From Bacillota bacterium (GTDB lineage: Bacteria; Bacillota; Clostridia; Peptostreptococcales; Anaerovoracaceae): DNA of 52,671 nucleotides. Numbering within the stretch: the stretch's first letter is position 1; each line of letters begins with the position of its first letter. This document shows, piece after piece, positions 8,584 to 17,088 of this stretch. Both the position numbers and the translations under genes were made by a program. The stretch spans positions 1-52,671 of the forward strand of contig JAQXRN010000200.1 in NCBI GenBank assembly GCA_029218545.1. The letters run 5' to 3'. The notes under the pieces were generated by a model, which searched no databases, was not told the DNA's origin, and was given only the letters and a program-made list of their open reading frames with translations.

Positions 8584-9729
8584 ATGGATAAAGAAAAATA
8601 TATTGAATCCTGCGTCGCTCATTTTGAAAATCTTCTTAAGGAACAGCTTGCAAGAGCGGAAAAAATGAAAAACGCAGGAAAAGCTAAAGACTATAGTTCA
8701 CTTGACACCATAACAATCGGCCTCTGCGGTGGCGATGGCATTGGCCCAATCATCATGAAAGAGGCAAAAGCCTTATTAGAAACGCTTCTTGCTTCAGAGA
8801 TAGTTTCTGGAAAGATTGTCCTTAAGGATATCGAAGGTCTTACAATAGAAAACAGGCTGGCACTTAACCAGCCCGTTCCAGCCGATGTTCTGGCTGAAAT
8901 CAAGTCATGCGACGTAATTCTAAAGGGACCTACAACAACACCAAAGGGCGGCACTATGGAAAGTGCAAACGTAACCCTTAGAAGAGAACTTGATTTATAT
9001 GCAAACGTTCGTCCGGTATGTGTCCCTGAAGAGGGTATTGACTGGATGTTCTACAGAGAAAACACAGAAGGCGAATACGTTTTAGGCTCCAGCGGTGTCG
9101 AAATTCCTGATGAATTATCCATGGACTTTAAAGTTACTACCGATGAAGGAACTAAGAGAATCGCCCGTGCCGCATTTGAATATGCCAAGAACAACGGCAA
9201 AACCAATGTGGCCATCGTTACAAAAGCAAACATTATGAAGAAGACTGACGGAAAATTCTCTAAGATTTGTAACGAGGTTGCGGCAGACTATCCGGGAATA
9301 ACTGCAGAAGACTGGTACATCGATATTATGACTGCAAATTTAGTCAATAAATCCATAAGAAACCAATTCCAGGTGTTTGTATTGCCAAACCTTTACGGCG
9401 ACATAATAACTGATGAGGCCGCTGAAATCCAAGGTGGTGTTGGTACTGCAGGTAGTGCCAATATCGGTGACAATTATGCTATGTTTGAAGCTATTCATGG
9501 CTCTGCACCAAGAATGATTGAAGAAGGTTTAGCAGACTATGCAAACCCTTCAAGTATCTTCAAGGCTGCAGAAATGCTCCTTCGTCACATCGGCTTGACC
9601 GATAAAGCAGATAAGCTTGCTTCGGCTCTCTTTGTCTGCTGCGAAGAAGAAAAAAAGTTTGTAGTTACAGGTACAAAAGAAGGAAATACATGCAGGGAAT
9701 TCTCCGATTATGTGATTTCCAAGCTTTAG
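8584..9729 (+). CDS. icd: Isocitrate dehydrogenase (isocitrate/isopropylmalate dehydrogenase family)
   Basis: 381 residues. Oxidatively decarboxylates isocitrate to 2-oxoglutarate. Family blocks seen: GGDGIGP, YRENTEGEY, YGDIITDEAAEIQGGVGTAG and FEAIHGSAPRM. In the substrate loop it reads SANVTLRRELDLYANVRP: the Ser and Asn before LRRELD match isocitrate dehydrogenases, whereas isopropylmalate dehydrogenases have hydrophobic residues there. The cofactor is probably NAD, judged from the overall NAD-type length, not proven. A charged N-terminal extension of about 40 residues precedes the catalytic fold. TAGGAG lies upstream. It is the last gene of the 2-oxoglutarate operon and is followed by a terminator. 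Confidence 0.88.
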   Translation: MDKEKYIESCVAHFENLLKEQLARAEKMKNAGKAKDYSSLDTITIGLCGGDGIGPIIMKEAKALLETLLASEIVSGKIVLKDIEGLTIENRLALNQPVPADVLAEIKSCDVILKGPTTTPKGGTMESANVTLRRELDLYANVRPVCVPEEGIDWMFYRENTEGEYVLGSSGVEIPDELSMDFKVTTDEGTKRIARAAFEYAKNNGKTNVAIVTKANIMKKTDGKFSKICNEVAADYPGITAEDWYIDIMTANLVNKSIRNQFQVFVLPNLYGDIITDEAAEIQGGVGTAGSANIGDNYAMFEAIHGSAPRMIEEGLADYANPSSIFKAAEMLLRHIGLTDKADKLASALFVCCEEEKKFVVTGTKEGNTCREFSDYVISKL

Positions 9730-9772
9730 TATTTTTATTAGTGCATACTAATTTTTTCATTCCAAACTTACC

Positions 9773-9815
9773 AAAAAGACAGCTTGCCTGTAACCTTCAG
9801 GCGACTGTCTTTTTT
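9773..9815 (+). terminator. Terminator of the citrate/isocitrate operon
   Basis: AAAAAGACAG (9773-9782) pairs with CTGTCTTTTT (9805-9814), with an inner GCCTG/CAGGC stem. It is A/T-flanked on both sides, so it could act in both directions, but only the rightward operon reads into it. Confidence 0.88.
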
Positions 9816-9836
9816 ACTATACAAGGGCTCTATTCC

Positions 9837-9865
9837 TTGATATTACACAGTTTGCGTTGTATAAT
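9837..9865 (+). promoter_or_regulatory. Sigma-A promoter of metF operon
   Basis: TTGATA (9837-9842), 17 bp, TATAAT (9860-9865), 34 bases before the metF ATG. The leader is too short for an S-box or other SAM riboswitch. Confidence 0.8.
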
Positions 9866-9898
9866 TATTTATTATATTTTAAGAAGAGAGAGACAAGT

Positions 9899-10777
9899 AT
9901 GAAAGTAATTGACTTATTAAAAAAAGAAACCTTATCCCTGTCCTTTGAGGTTTTTCCACCAAAGGTAGACTCCTCCTTTGACAGTGTAAAAAATGCAACA
10001 GAAGAAATTGCAAAGCTTAAACCTGCTTTTATGAGCGTAACTTACGGTGCAGGAGGCGGCACAAGTAAATATACCCTTGATATCGCAAAGAATATAAAAG
10101 ATAAATATGATGTTTCCACTCTGGCTCATCTTACCTGTGTTTCTTCAACCAGAGAAACCGTTAAACAGAGAATTGAAGACCTTAAGAATGCGGGAATAGA
10201 GAACATAATGGCTCTAAGAGGTGATATTCCCGCTGAACTTGCAAATTCAGACAGATCCACATGGTATTACAATCATGCAGTAGAGCTTATTCGCGATCTG
10301 AAGGAATCAGGAGCTGATTTCTGTATCGGCGGAGCCTGTTACCCGGAGGTTCATCCTGAAAGTTTAAATCAGAAGGATGATATCAAGTACCTAAAAGAAA
10401 AGGTTGATGCAGGATGCGAATTCCTCACAACACAGATGTTCTTCGATAACAATCTTTTATACAATTTCCTATATAAAATAAGAGAAGCAGGCATTACAGT
10501 TCCTGTAGTTGCAGGTATTATGCCTATTACAAATGCAAATCAGGTAGCAAGAGCACTTAGTCTTTCCGGCTCCTACGTTCCTCAGCGTTTTAAGAGCCTG
10601 GTTGATAAATTCGGCCACGACCCTGCGGCAATGAAACAGGCAGGAATAGCCTATGCAACAGATCAGATCATAGATTTGTTTGCAAACAATATAACCAATG
10701 TGCACGTATATTCAATGAACAAGCCTGATGTTGCAATGAAAATTCAAAGCAATCTGTCAGATATTTTAGGTAAATGA
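9899..10777 (+). CDS. metF: Methylenetetrahydrofolate reductase
   Basis: 292 residues. Reduces 5,10-methylene-THF to 5-methyl-THF, the methyl donor for methionine synthase. The TIM-barrel flavoprotein opens with LSFEVFPPK (about residues 13-21) and has MSVTYGAGG, HLTCV and ALRGD blocks. I chose ATG 9899, preceded by an AGAGAGAG purine run. The frame is open back to 9857, but that start would fall inside the -10 region of the promoter. No zinc-type MetV partner gene is next to it. The stop overlaps the following start, so metF, the MetH-reactivation gene and metH form one operon. Confidence 0.94.
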   Translation: MKVIDLLKKETLSLSFEVFPPKVDSSFDSVKNATEEIAKLKPAFMSVTYGAGGGTSKYTLDIAKNIKDKYDVSTLAHLTCVSSTRETVKQRIEDLKNAGIENIMALRGDIPAELANSDRSTWYYNHAVELIRDLKESGADFCIGGACYPEVHPESLNQKDDIKYLKEKVDAGCEFLTTQMFFDNNLLYNFLYKIREAGITVPVVAGIMPITNANQVARALSLSGSYVPQRFKSLVDKFGHDPAAMKQAGIAYATDQIIDLFANNITNVHVYSMNKPDVAMKIQSNLSDILGK

Positions 10778-11439
10778 TGATAAAGATTAAGCAATATAAT
10801 GAAATACCTGTAGATTTAGGTGAAATTCTAAGGTATATGAATGCCGAGAATAATGCAGAAACAGTTTCCATTATTGAAGAATGTCTTAAAGAGCTTCATA
10901 GTAAGCTTTCATATAAGGTTTGCTATGATCAATTCGCCATCACTTTAAATGGTAATCTTGTTGACCTTGGATTTACCACTATTGAAAGTGACAATCTCTC
11001 CAATAATTTAAAAGACTGTCAAAGCGTTATTATTTTTGCAGCGACCATAGGTATAGAAATAGATCGTCTGATTGCAAGGTACGGAAGACTTTCTCCGGTT
11101 AAAGCCTTGGCTTTTCAGGCTATAGGAGCTGAAAGAATTGAAAGCCTTTGCAATGAGTTTAATAGGGAAATGACCTTAGAGCAAAGTGGGCTTGGTTTCT
11201 ATACAAGGGCGAGATTCAGTCCCGGATACGGTGATTTAGAACTTTCCTACCAAAAGGATATTTTTAGAGTACTTGACTGCTCAAGAAAAATCGGCCTGTC
11301 CCTTAATGACAGCCTGCTCATGTCTCCATCTAAATCTGTAACCGCTATAATAGGTGTTTCCAACATTGAAAAAAACTGCACAAAAAAGGGCTGTAGTTCT
11401 TGCGAAAAAAGAGACTGCAGCTTCAGGAGGAATGATTGA
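10774..11439 (+). CDS. Stand-alone MetH activation-domain protein (cobalamin reactivation)
   Basis: 221 residues, similar to the C-terminal activation domain of B12-dependent methionine synthase, which reductively remethylates oxidised cob(II)alamin with SAM. Seen: GIEIDRLIARYG, FQAIGAERIESLCNEF, and RARFSPGYGDLELSYQKDIF, where RxxPGYG is the SAM-binding signature of that domain. The end is cysteine-rich (NCTKKGCSSCEKRDC), which is not part of classical MetH and might hold a metal or a disulphide. ATG 10777 is an equally good start, better spaced from AGG at 10768. It precedes metH, which lacks this domain, so it presumably services that enzyme. Confidence 0.88.
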   Translation: MMIKIKQYNEIPVDLGEILRYMNAENNAETVSIIEECLKELHSKLSYKVCYDQFAITLNGNLVDLGFTTIESDNLSNNLKDCQSVIIFAATIGIEIDRLIARYGRLSPVKALAFQAIGAERIESLCNEFNREMTLEQSGLGFYTRARFSPGYGDLELSYQKDIFRVLDCSRKIGLSLNDSLLMSPSKSVTAIIGVSNIEKNCTKKGCSSCEKRDCSFRRND

Positions 11440-13838
11440 TGAATGTTTTAGAATATATGAAAAGTAATATTTTATACCTGGATGGAGGAATGGGCTCTTT
11501 GCTCCAGGCTTTTGGTATAAAACCCGGTGAACATCCTGAAAGATGGTCTGTTTCTCACCCTGAGGTTATCACACAAATTCATAAGGACTATTTTGATGCC
11601 GGATCTAATGTAGTCCTTACTAACACCTTTGGAGCCAATACTCTTAAATTCGATATTGAAGAGGTGGATGCCATAATAAAGGCATCTATTGAAAACGCTA
11701 GAGAGGCTGCCCTTAAATCTGCAAATCCAAATCCCAAATTTGTAGGACTTGATATAGGCCCATGCGGTAAACTCCTCAAGCCTTATGGTGATTTAGACTT
11801 TGAAGATGCCGTAGAAGCTTTCGCCGGTATGGTCAAGGCTGGAGTTAAATACGGTGCAGATTTAATTTTTATTGAAACCATGAACGACAGCTATGAAACA
11901 AAAGCTGCCCTCCTTGCTGCCAAAGAAAACTCCAATCTTCCTGTCTTCGTTTCTAACGCATATGGAGAAGATGGTAAGCTCATGACAGGTGCCACTCCTG
12001 CCGCAATGGTGGCTATGGTGGAAGGGATGGGTGCAGATGCTATTGGATGCAACTGCTCTCTTGGTCCTGCCCAGCTTGCACCTATTATCGATGAACTACT
12101 TGAATATGCATCGATCCCTGTTATGGTTAAACCAAATGCAGGACTTCCAAGGGAATTAGATGGAAAAGCAGTATATGATGTTCTTCCCGAGCAGTTTGGC
12201 AGGGAAGTTTTAGCCCTGGTAGAAAAGGGGGTAAGAGCCGTCGGGGGCTGCTGCGGTACTACTCCTGAATACATCAAGGAGCTTACATCAATTACCAAAT
12301 GCTGCCACATTTCTGATATCGTTTCGAAAAACAGAACTTTAGTTTCTTCCTATACCCACGCTGTTGAATTTGATAAAAAGCCTATTCTTATTGGTGAACG
12401 TATCAATCCTACAGGCAAAAAGCGCTTTAAACAGGCTCTCGTAGAAAAGGATATGGACTATATCCTTCAAGAGGGTGTTAATCAGCAGGAAAAAGGTGTT
12501 CATATTCTCGATGTAAACGTAGGACTTCCTGAAATTGACGAAGCTACTATGCTTACAGATGCGGTTTGTGAACTGCAGGCCATCATAAATCTTCCTCTTC
12601 AGATAGACACAGCTGATGCTGACGCTATGGAAAGAGCCTTAAGAAGATATAACGGCAAGGCAATGATTAATTCCGTAAACGGCAAAGAAGAATCTATGAA
12701 ACAGATTTTCCCACTAGTTAAAAAATACGGCGGTGTTGTTGTTGCCCTTACTTTGGATGAAAACGGAATTCCGGAATCTGCAGAAGGAAGAATTGAAATC
12801 GCAAAGAAAATCTTAAGAACAGCTGACCAATACGGAATTCAGAAAAAGGATATTATTTTCGACACCCTTGCCATGACAATCAGTGCAGATCAGTCTGCTG
12901 CAAAAGCAACTCTTAAGGCACTTGAAGTGATTAGACATGAACTTGGATGCCATACATCTCTCGGAGTATCAAACGTTTCCTTTGGACTTCCTGTTAGAGA
13001 AGCTGTAAACAGTACCTTCTTTGCCTGCGCAATGGAAAGAGGGCTTTCCGCTGCCATTATGAATCCATATTCAGATGGCATGATGAAAACATATTATACA
13101 TACAACGCACTTCACGATTTAGATGAAAATTGCGGTGAATATATCGATTTTGCATCAAACTTGGATGAACCGGCGCCTGCAAAAGCTCCATCTCAATCAA
13201 AACCAAATAATTCTGAATCATATAAATCCGAACTCCAAAGATCCATCGTTAAAGGTCTGAAAGATCAAGCTGCCGGGCTTACATCAAACCTTCTTGCATC
13301 AGAGAATCCACTTGATATCATACAGAAAGAGGTTATTCCTGCACTTGATATCGTTGGAAAGGGTTTCGAGGAAAAAACAGTATTCCTCCCTCAGCTTTTG
13401 ATGGCTGCAGAAGCTGCAAAGGCTTCCTTTGAGGTAATAAAAACTAAGATGATTTCCGAAGGTGGGCAGTCCATCGATAAATATCCTGTGGTAATAGCTA
13501 CAGTCCATGGAGATATTCACGATATCGGTAAGAACATCGTAAAGCTGTTGCTGGAAAACTACGGATTTAAGGTTATTGACTTAGGAAAGGATGTACCAGC
13601 CGAGGAAGTGGTAAAGGCTGTAATAGAAAATAAAGCACCATTATGCGGACTTAGTGCACTGATGACTACTACAGTTCCTGCAATGGAAGAAACCATTAAA
13701 CGTCTAAGAGAAGAGGCTCCTTGGTGTAAGGTGGTAGTTGGCGGAGCAGTTCTAAATCAGGAATATTCTGATAGAATCGGTTCTGATAAATATGCCAAAG
13801 ATGCTATGGACACAATTCGCTATGCGGAGGGTATTTAA
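11439..13838 (+). CDS. metH: B12-dependent methionine synthase without activation domain
   Basis: 799 residues. Transfers methyl from 5-methyl-THF to homocysteine through cobalamin. Domains in order: homocysteine-binding barrel (about 1-290) with zinc cysteines in GCNCSLGP and VGGCCGTTPE; pterin-binding barrel (about 315-560), GERINPTGKKRFKQAL; helical cap (about 590-680); cobalamin domain (about 685-799) with DIHDIGKNIV, whose His is the cobalt ligand. The fourth domain of E. coli MetH is absent and is encoded by the upstream gene. AGGAGG at 11425-11430 selects ATG 11439 over the TTG three bases earlier. It overlaps the upstream stop by one base. Confidence 0.94.
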   Translation: MNVLEYMKSNILYLDGGMGSLLQAFGIKPGEHPERWSVSHPEVITQIHKDYFDAGSNVVLTNTFGANTLKFDIEEVDAIIKASIENAREAALKSANPNPKFVGLDIGPCGKLLKPYGDLDFEDAVEAFAGMVKAGVKYGADLIFIETMNDSYETKAALLAAKENSNLPVFVSNAYGEDGKLMTGATPAAMVAMVEGMGADAIGCNCSLGPAQLAPIIDELLEYASIPVMVKPNAGLPRELDGKAVYDVLPEQFGREVLALVEKGVRAVGGCCGTTPEYIKELTSITKCCHISDIVSKNRTLVSSYTHAVEFDKKPILIGERINPTGKKRFKQALVEKDMDYILQEGVNQQEKGVHILDVNVGLPEIDEATMLTDAVCELQAIINLPLQIDTADADAMERALRRYNGKAMINSVNGKEESMKQIFPLVKKYGGVVVALTLDENGIPESAEGRIEIAKKILRTADQYGIQKKDIIFDTLAMTISADQSAAKATLKALEVIRHELGCHTSLGVSNVSFGLPVREAVNSTFFACAMERGLSAAIMNPYSDGMMKTYYTYNALHDLDENCGEYIDFASNLDEPAPAKAPSQSKPNNSESYKSELQRSIVKGLKDQAAGLTSNLLASENPLDIIQKEVIPALDIVGKGFEEKTVFLPQLLMAAEAAKASFEVIKTKMISEGGQSIDKYPVVIATVHGDIHDIGKNIVKLLLENYGFKVIDLGKDVPAEEVVKAVIENKAPLCGLSALMTTTVPAMEETIKRLREEAPWCKVVVGGAVLNQEYSDRIGSDKYAKDAMDTIRYAEGI

Positions 13839-13840
13839 CA

Positions 13841-15274
13841 ATGAAAATAATATTAATATTATTATGCCTGTTTGTGCTGTTTATTCTTTTTCTTGTAGTT
13901 AGAGCTTTGTCCCTAAAGCCTACCGAAGCAAAAGATGGAAAGATTGTGTTGGACACATCGAAAAGAGCGGAAGGTTACGGCAGTAGTCTTGCAGAAATGA
14001 TCAGGTGTGATACTGTTTCCTTTAGAAACCAGGAAGATCGGTCAAAATTCTATGCTTTCCATGAGAAATTAGAAAAACTATTTCCAAATATTCATTCAAA
14101 ATGCGGGAAGCACGTTTTCAATGGAAGCCTTCTTTTCAAATGGGAAGGTAAAGGCGATACCGACCCTATTCTTCTCATGAGCCATCAGGACGTTGTAGAA
14201 GCAAACGGCACATGGGAACATGAACCCTTTAGCGGTGATATAGACGAAAAGGGAAGGGTATGGGGCAGAGGCACCGTGGATACAAAAGCCAGTCTTTTTT
14301 GTATTTTAACTGCAGTTGAAGAACTCCTTGCTGAAGGCTTTGTACCCTCGGGAGATATATATATTGCAAGCAGCTGTACCGAAGAATGGAGTGGTGATGG
14401 TGCTCCTTCCACTGTAGATTACTTAGAAAAAAATAATGTTAAACTCAAACTTCTTCTCGATGAAGGCGGCATGATTGTAGAAGAGCCCGTAGGCGGAGTA
14501 AAGGGTACATACGCAATGGTAGGTCTTGTAGAAAAAGGCTACGGTGATGTTAAGTTTACCGCTAAAGGAAACGGTGGTCACGCCAGTGCTCCCGGAAAGG
14601 ATACCCCACTTGTTCGTTTAGGTAAATTTATGGTAGACATTGAGAAGAAAAATCCATTTAAATCGGAATTTTCTCCTACTGTAGAGGAAATGTTCAAACG
14701 TATGGCTCCAAATATGAATTTTGGAATGAAAGTCTTATTTGCCAACATGGACATTTTAAAGCCTTTGCTTGTAAAAGTTATTCCTTCAGTAAGCACAGCT
14801 GCTGCGGCAATGTTAAGAACTACCCTTGCCTTTACAATGGCGAAGGGTGCTGATGGAGCAAACGTGCTTCCACAAGAAGCGAGTATCGTTGGAAACATGA
14901 GATTTATCCATCATCAGCCAAACAAGGAGAGTGTGGATATTTTAAGAAATATAGCTAAAAAATATGGTATAGAGACTGAAGTAATATACGAAGATGATCC
15001 TTGCCCTGTAGTGGATTATAACGGTCCTGAGTTTAAGCTGGTTGAAAAGACCATTAACGATATTTATCCCGGAATTGGTGTATGTCCATATACCATGACA
15101 GGAGGTACTGATGCTAAATACTACAGCACAATCAGCGAAAACTGTATCAGATTTGCTCCTTTATATATAGACTCCCAGCAATATGAAAGTATTCATGGAT
15201 TAAACGAAAATATATATCAGGGTGCGCTGCCTATGGGGGTTGATTTCTATAAGAAAATAATTACTGAAGCTTAG
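13841..15274 (+). CDS. M20-family zinc metallopeptidase with N-terminal membrane segment
   Basis: 477 residues. The first ~22 residues are strongly hydrophobic and probably anchor the protein or act as an uncleaved signal. The M20 dinuclear zinc motifs follow: MSHQDVV (His, Asp), WGRGTVDTKAS (bridging Asp), CTEEWSGDGA (catalytic Glu-Glu) and a C-terminal TGGTDAKYY/HGLNENI pair. The lid/dimerisation domain starts at GNGGHAS. The length and membrane start resemble PM20D1-like carboxypeptidases more than short dipeptidases; the substrate is unknown. The start lies only 2 bases after the metH stop, with GGAGG inside the metH end, so it may be co-transcribed without an obvious functional link. Confidence 0.85.
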   Translation: MKIILILLCLFVLFILFLVVRALSLKPTEAKDGKIVLDTSKRAEGYGSSLAEMIRCDTVSFRNQEDRSKFYAFHEKLEKLFPNIHSKCGKHVFNGSLLFKWEGKGDTDPILLMSHQDVVEANGTWEHEPFSGDIDEKGRVWGRGTVDTKASLFCILTAVEELLAEGFVPSGDIYIASSCTEEWSGDGAPSTVDYLEKNNVKLKLLLDEGGMIVEEPVGGVKGTYAMVGLVEKGYGDVKFTAKGNGGHASAPGKDTPLVRLGKFMVDIEKKNPFKSEFSPTVEEMFKRMAPNMNFGMKVLFANMDILKPLLVKVIPSVSTAAAAMLRTTLAFTMAKGADGANVLPQEASIVGNMRFIHHQPNKESVDILRNIAKKYGIETEVIYEDDPCPVVDYNGPEFKLVEKTINDIYPGIGVCPYTMTGGTDAKYYSTISENCIRFAPLYIDSQQYESIHGLNENIYQGALPMGVDFYKKIITEA

Positions 15275-15294
15275 TATCATTAGATATTATAAAA

Positions 15295-15331
15295 AGAGCT
15301 ATTACCCAGATGATTCTGATGTAATAGCTCT
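15295..15331. terminator. Bidirectional terminator between converging transcription units
   Basis: AGAGCTATTAC (15295-15305) pairs perfectly with GTAATAGCTCT (15321-15331) around a 15-base loop. A-rich and T-rich flanks allow it to end both the rightward M20 peptidase transcript and the leftward trpS transcript. Confidence 0.85.
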
Positions 15332-15341
15332 AAATTTTTAT

Positions 15342-16322
15342 TTATAATCCTAAACCGAAGTTTTCTTTAACTCTCTTTAATGTCTGTTTTGCGATTTCGT
15401 CGGCTTTTTTTGCACCTTCGTTTAATATATCAATTAACTCCTGAGAATGTCTGATTTCTTCATATCTTTCCTTTATAGGAGCCAGAGCATTAACAGTTAC
15501 CTCAACCAGATCCTTCTTAAAATCTCCGTAGCCTTTTCCTTCGTATTTCTTTTCCAGTTTTTCAATAGATTCTCCCGAAAGTACGCTGTATATGTTGAGC
15601 AGATTGCTGATTCCAGGCTTATTTTCAATGTCAAATCTTATTATACCTTCGGAATCTGTAGTCGCCTTCATTATGGATTTTTTAATCTTTGATGGTTCAT
15701 CTAAGAGGGAAATTCTTGAATGGATGTTTTCAGCTGATTTACTCATTTTCTTTGTAGGATCATCCAAAGCCATAATTCTTGCGCCTGCTTTCAGGAATCT
15801 TCCGTCAGGCATTACAAATGTGTTTGGATACTTACTGTTAATTCTTCCAGCAATATCTCTGCAAAGCTCAATATGCTGTTTCTGGTCGTTTCCAACAGGA
15901 ACTACATCTGTATCATATAACAAAATATCTGCTGCCATTAGAACTGGATAGGTAAACAGACCTGTAGGTGCAGATTCTTTATTCTTACTCTTGTCCTTAA
16001 ACTGGGTCATTCTTGAAAGTTCACCTGTGTAAGAATTGCATGTAAGAATCCAGTTTAATTCAGCATGACCTGGCACATCTGATTGAACGAAAACAATTGA
16101 TTTTTTTGGATCAACGCCAACTGCAAGGTACAGTGCTGCCACATCGAGAATATGCTCTTTCAGTTCTTTTGGATCCTGTGGAACTGTAATGGCATGCATA
16201 TCAACAATGCAATAAATACATTCATGATCGTCTTGTAATTCAACAAACTGTTTTAGAGCTCCTAAATAGTTTCCTAAATGGATATTTCCTGTAGGTTGTA
16301 CACCTGAAAAAACTCTTTTCAT
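15342..16322 (-). CDS. trpS: Tryptophanyl-tRNA synthetase
   Basis: 326 residues, the normal length of bacterial TrpRS. Charges tRNA-Trp. Class I signatures: SGVQPTGNIHLGNYLGAL (HIGH-like) at residues 5-22 and KMSKS near 192-196. GNDQKQHIELCRDI is the tryptophan/tRNA-side helix. AGAAGG precedes the start by 11 bases. It follows the sigma-factor gene by 34 bases on the same strand with no terminator between, so it may be read with gyrB-gyrA-rsbW-sigB. There is no room for a T-box leader. Confidence 0.95.
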   Translation of the reverse strand: MKRVFSGVQPTGNIHLGNYLGALKQFVELQDDHECIYCIVDMHAITVPQDPKELKEHILDVAALYLAVGVDPKKSIVFVQSDVPGHAELNWILTCNSYTGELSRMTQFKDKSKNKESAPTGLFTYPVLMAADILLYDTDVVPVGNDQKQHIELCRDIAGRINSKYPNTFVMPDGRFLKAGARIMALDDPTKKMSKSAENIHSRISLLDEPSKIKKSIMKATTDSEGIIRFDIENKPGISNLLNIYSVLSGESIEKLEKKYEGKGYGDFKKDLVEVTVNALAPIKERYEEIRHSQELIDILNEGAKKADEIAKQTLKRVKENFGLGL

Positions 16323-16356
16323 AGGAATAATGCCTTCTTTCTTATGGTTTTTTTAT

Positions 16357-17088
16357 TTATTTTCTTATTTCTTTGTTAAACTCAGCTATTATATTTTTTT
16401 CTGCACGAGAAATAGTCATCTGAGAAACCCCAAGCTCCTTTGCAATAATTGCTTGTGATTTATTTTCGATGAATCTTTGTTTGAATATATATTTATATGT
16501 TTCGCTAAATTTATCAAGCACATTAGAAAAAATTTCGTGAAGTTCTACTTTTTCATAACCTGAATCTTCAAAACCAACATATCTGTCCATTGGGTTTTCA
16601 TCAGATTCATCCTGATTCTGGTTTGCAAAACCGTCAAGAGAATATGTACCATATGCTTTTGAACTTTCCATTGCCTGAATTATCTGTTCATTGGTAAAGC
16701 CCGTTTCTTCAGAAATTTCGTTAATGGTTGGAACTCTGCCCAGTTTCACAGTTAAATCGTTTTTTACGTCTTGAACCTTCATTGCAATTTCCTTGATTCT
16801 TCTTGGAACCTTGAGACTCCATTGTTTATCACGGAAATACTTTTTTATTTCACCTAATATTGTAGGTGTTGCAAAGCTTCTAAATTCAAAACCTTTACTG
16901 ATATCAAATCTTTCAACAGCAGAAACTAATGCCATTGCTCCAACCTGATAAAGATCATCATAATCGACGCCTTTACCAAGATATTTTCTAATGAGTATGT
17001 CTACCATGTACAGATTATCTTCAACAATTTTATTTCTCAGCTCAATGCTTGGGTTAGCCTGATACTGGTTGAATAAGTCTGTGTTCAT
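16357..17088 (-). CDS. SigB/SigF/SigG-type alternative sigma factor
   Basis: 243 residues, a group 3 sigma factor with region 2 (DYDDLYQVGAMALVSAVERFD, about 42-62; FRSFATPTILGEIKKYFRD, about 72-90), region 3 (VPTINEISEETG) and region 4 helix-turn-helix (SQAIIAKELGVSQMTISRAEK, about 212-232). SLKVPRRIKE is typical of SigB/F/G. The general-stress SigB class is favoured because the gene just upstream, overlapping by one base, encodes an RsbW-like anti-sigma factor, and because the spoIIAA-AB-AC arrangement is not present. No anti-anti-sigma gene is nearby. The gene sits downstream of gyrA. Confidence 0.85.
   Translation of the reverse strand: MNTDLFNQYQANPSIELRNKIVEDNLYMVDILIRKYLGKGVDYDDLYQVGAMALVSAVERFDISKGFEFRSFATPTILGEIKKYFRDKQWSLKVPRRIKEIAMKVQDVKNDLTVKLGRVPTINEISEETGFTNEQIIQAMESSKAYGTYSLDGFANQNQDESDENPMDRYVGFEDSGYEKVELHEIFSNVLDKFSETYKYIFKQRFIENKSQAIIAKELGVSQMTISRAEKNIIAEFNKEIRK

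Noticed and set aside
9730-9898. SAM riboswitch or T-box upstream of the methionine operon
   Set aside because: The promoter is only 34 bases from metF, leaving no space; the region holds just the upstream terminator and promoter.
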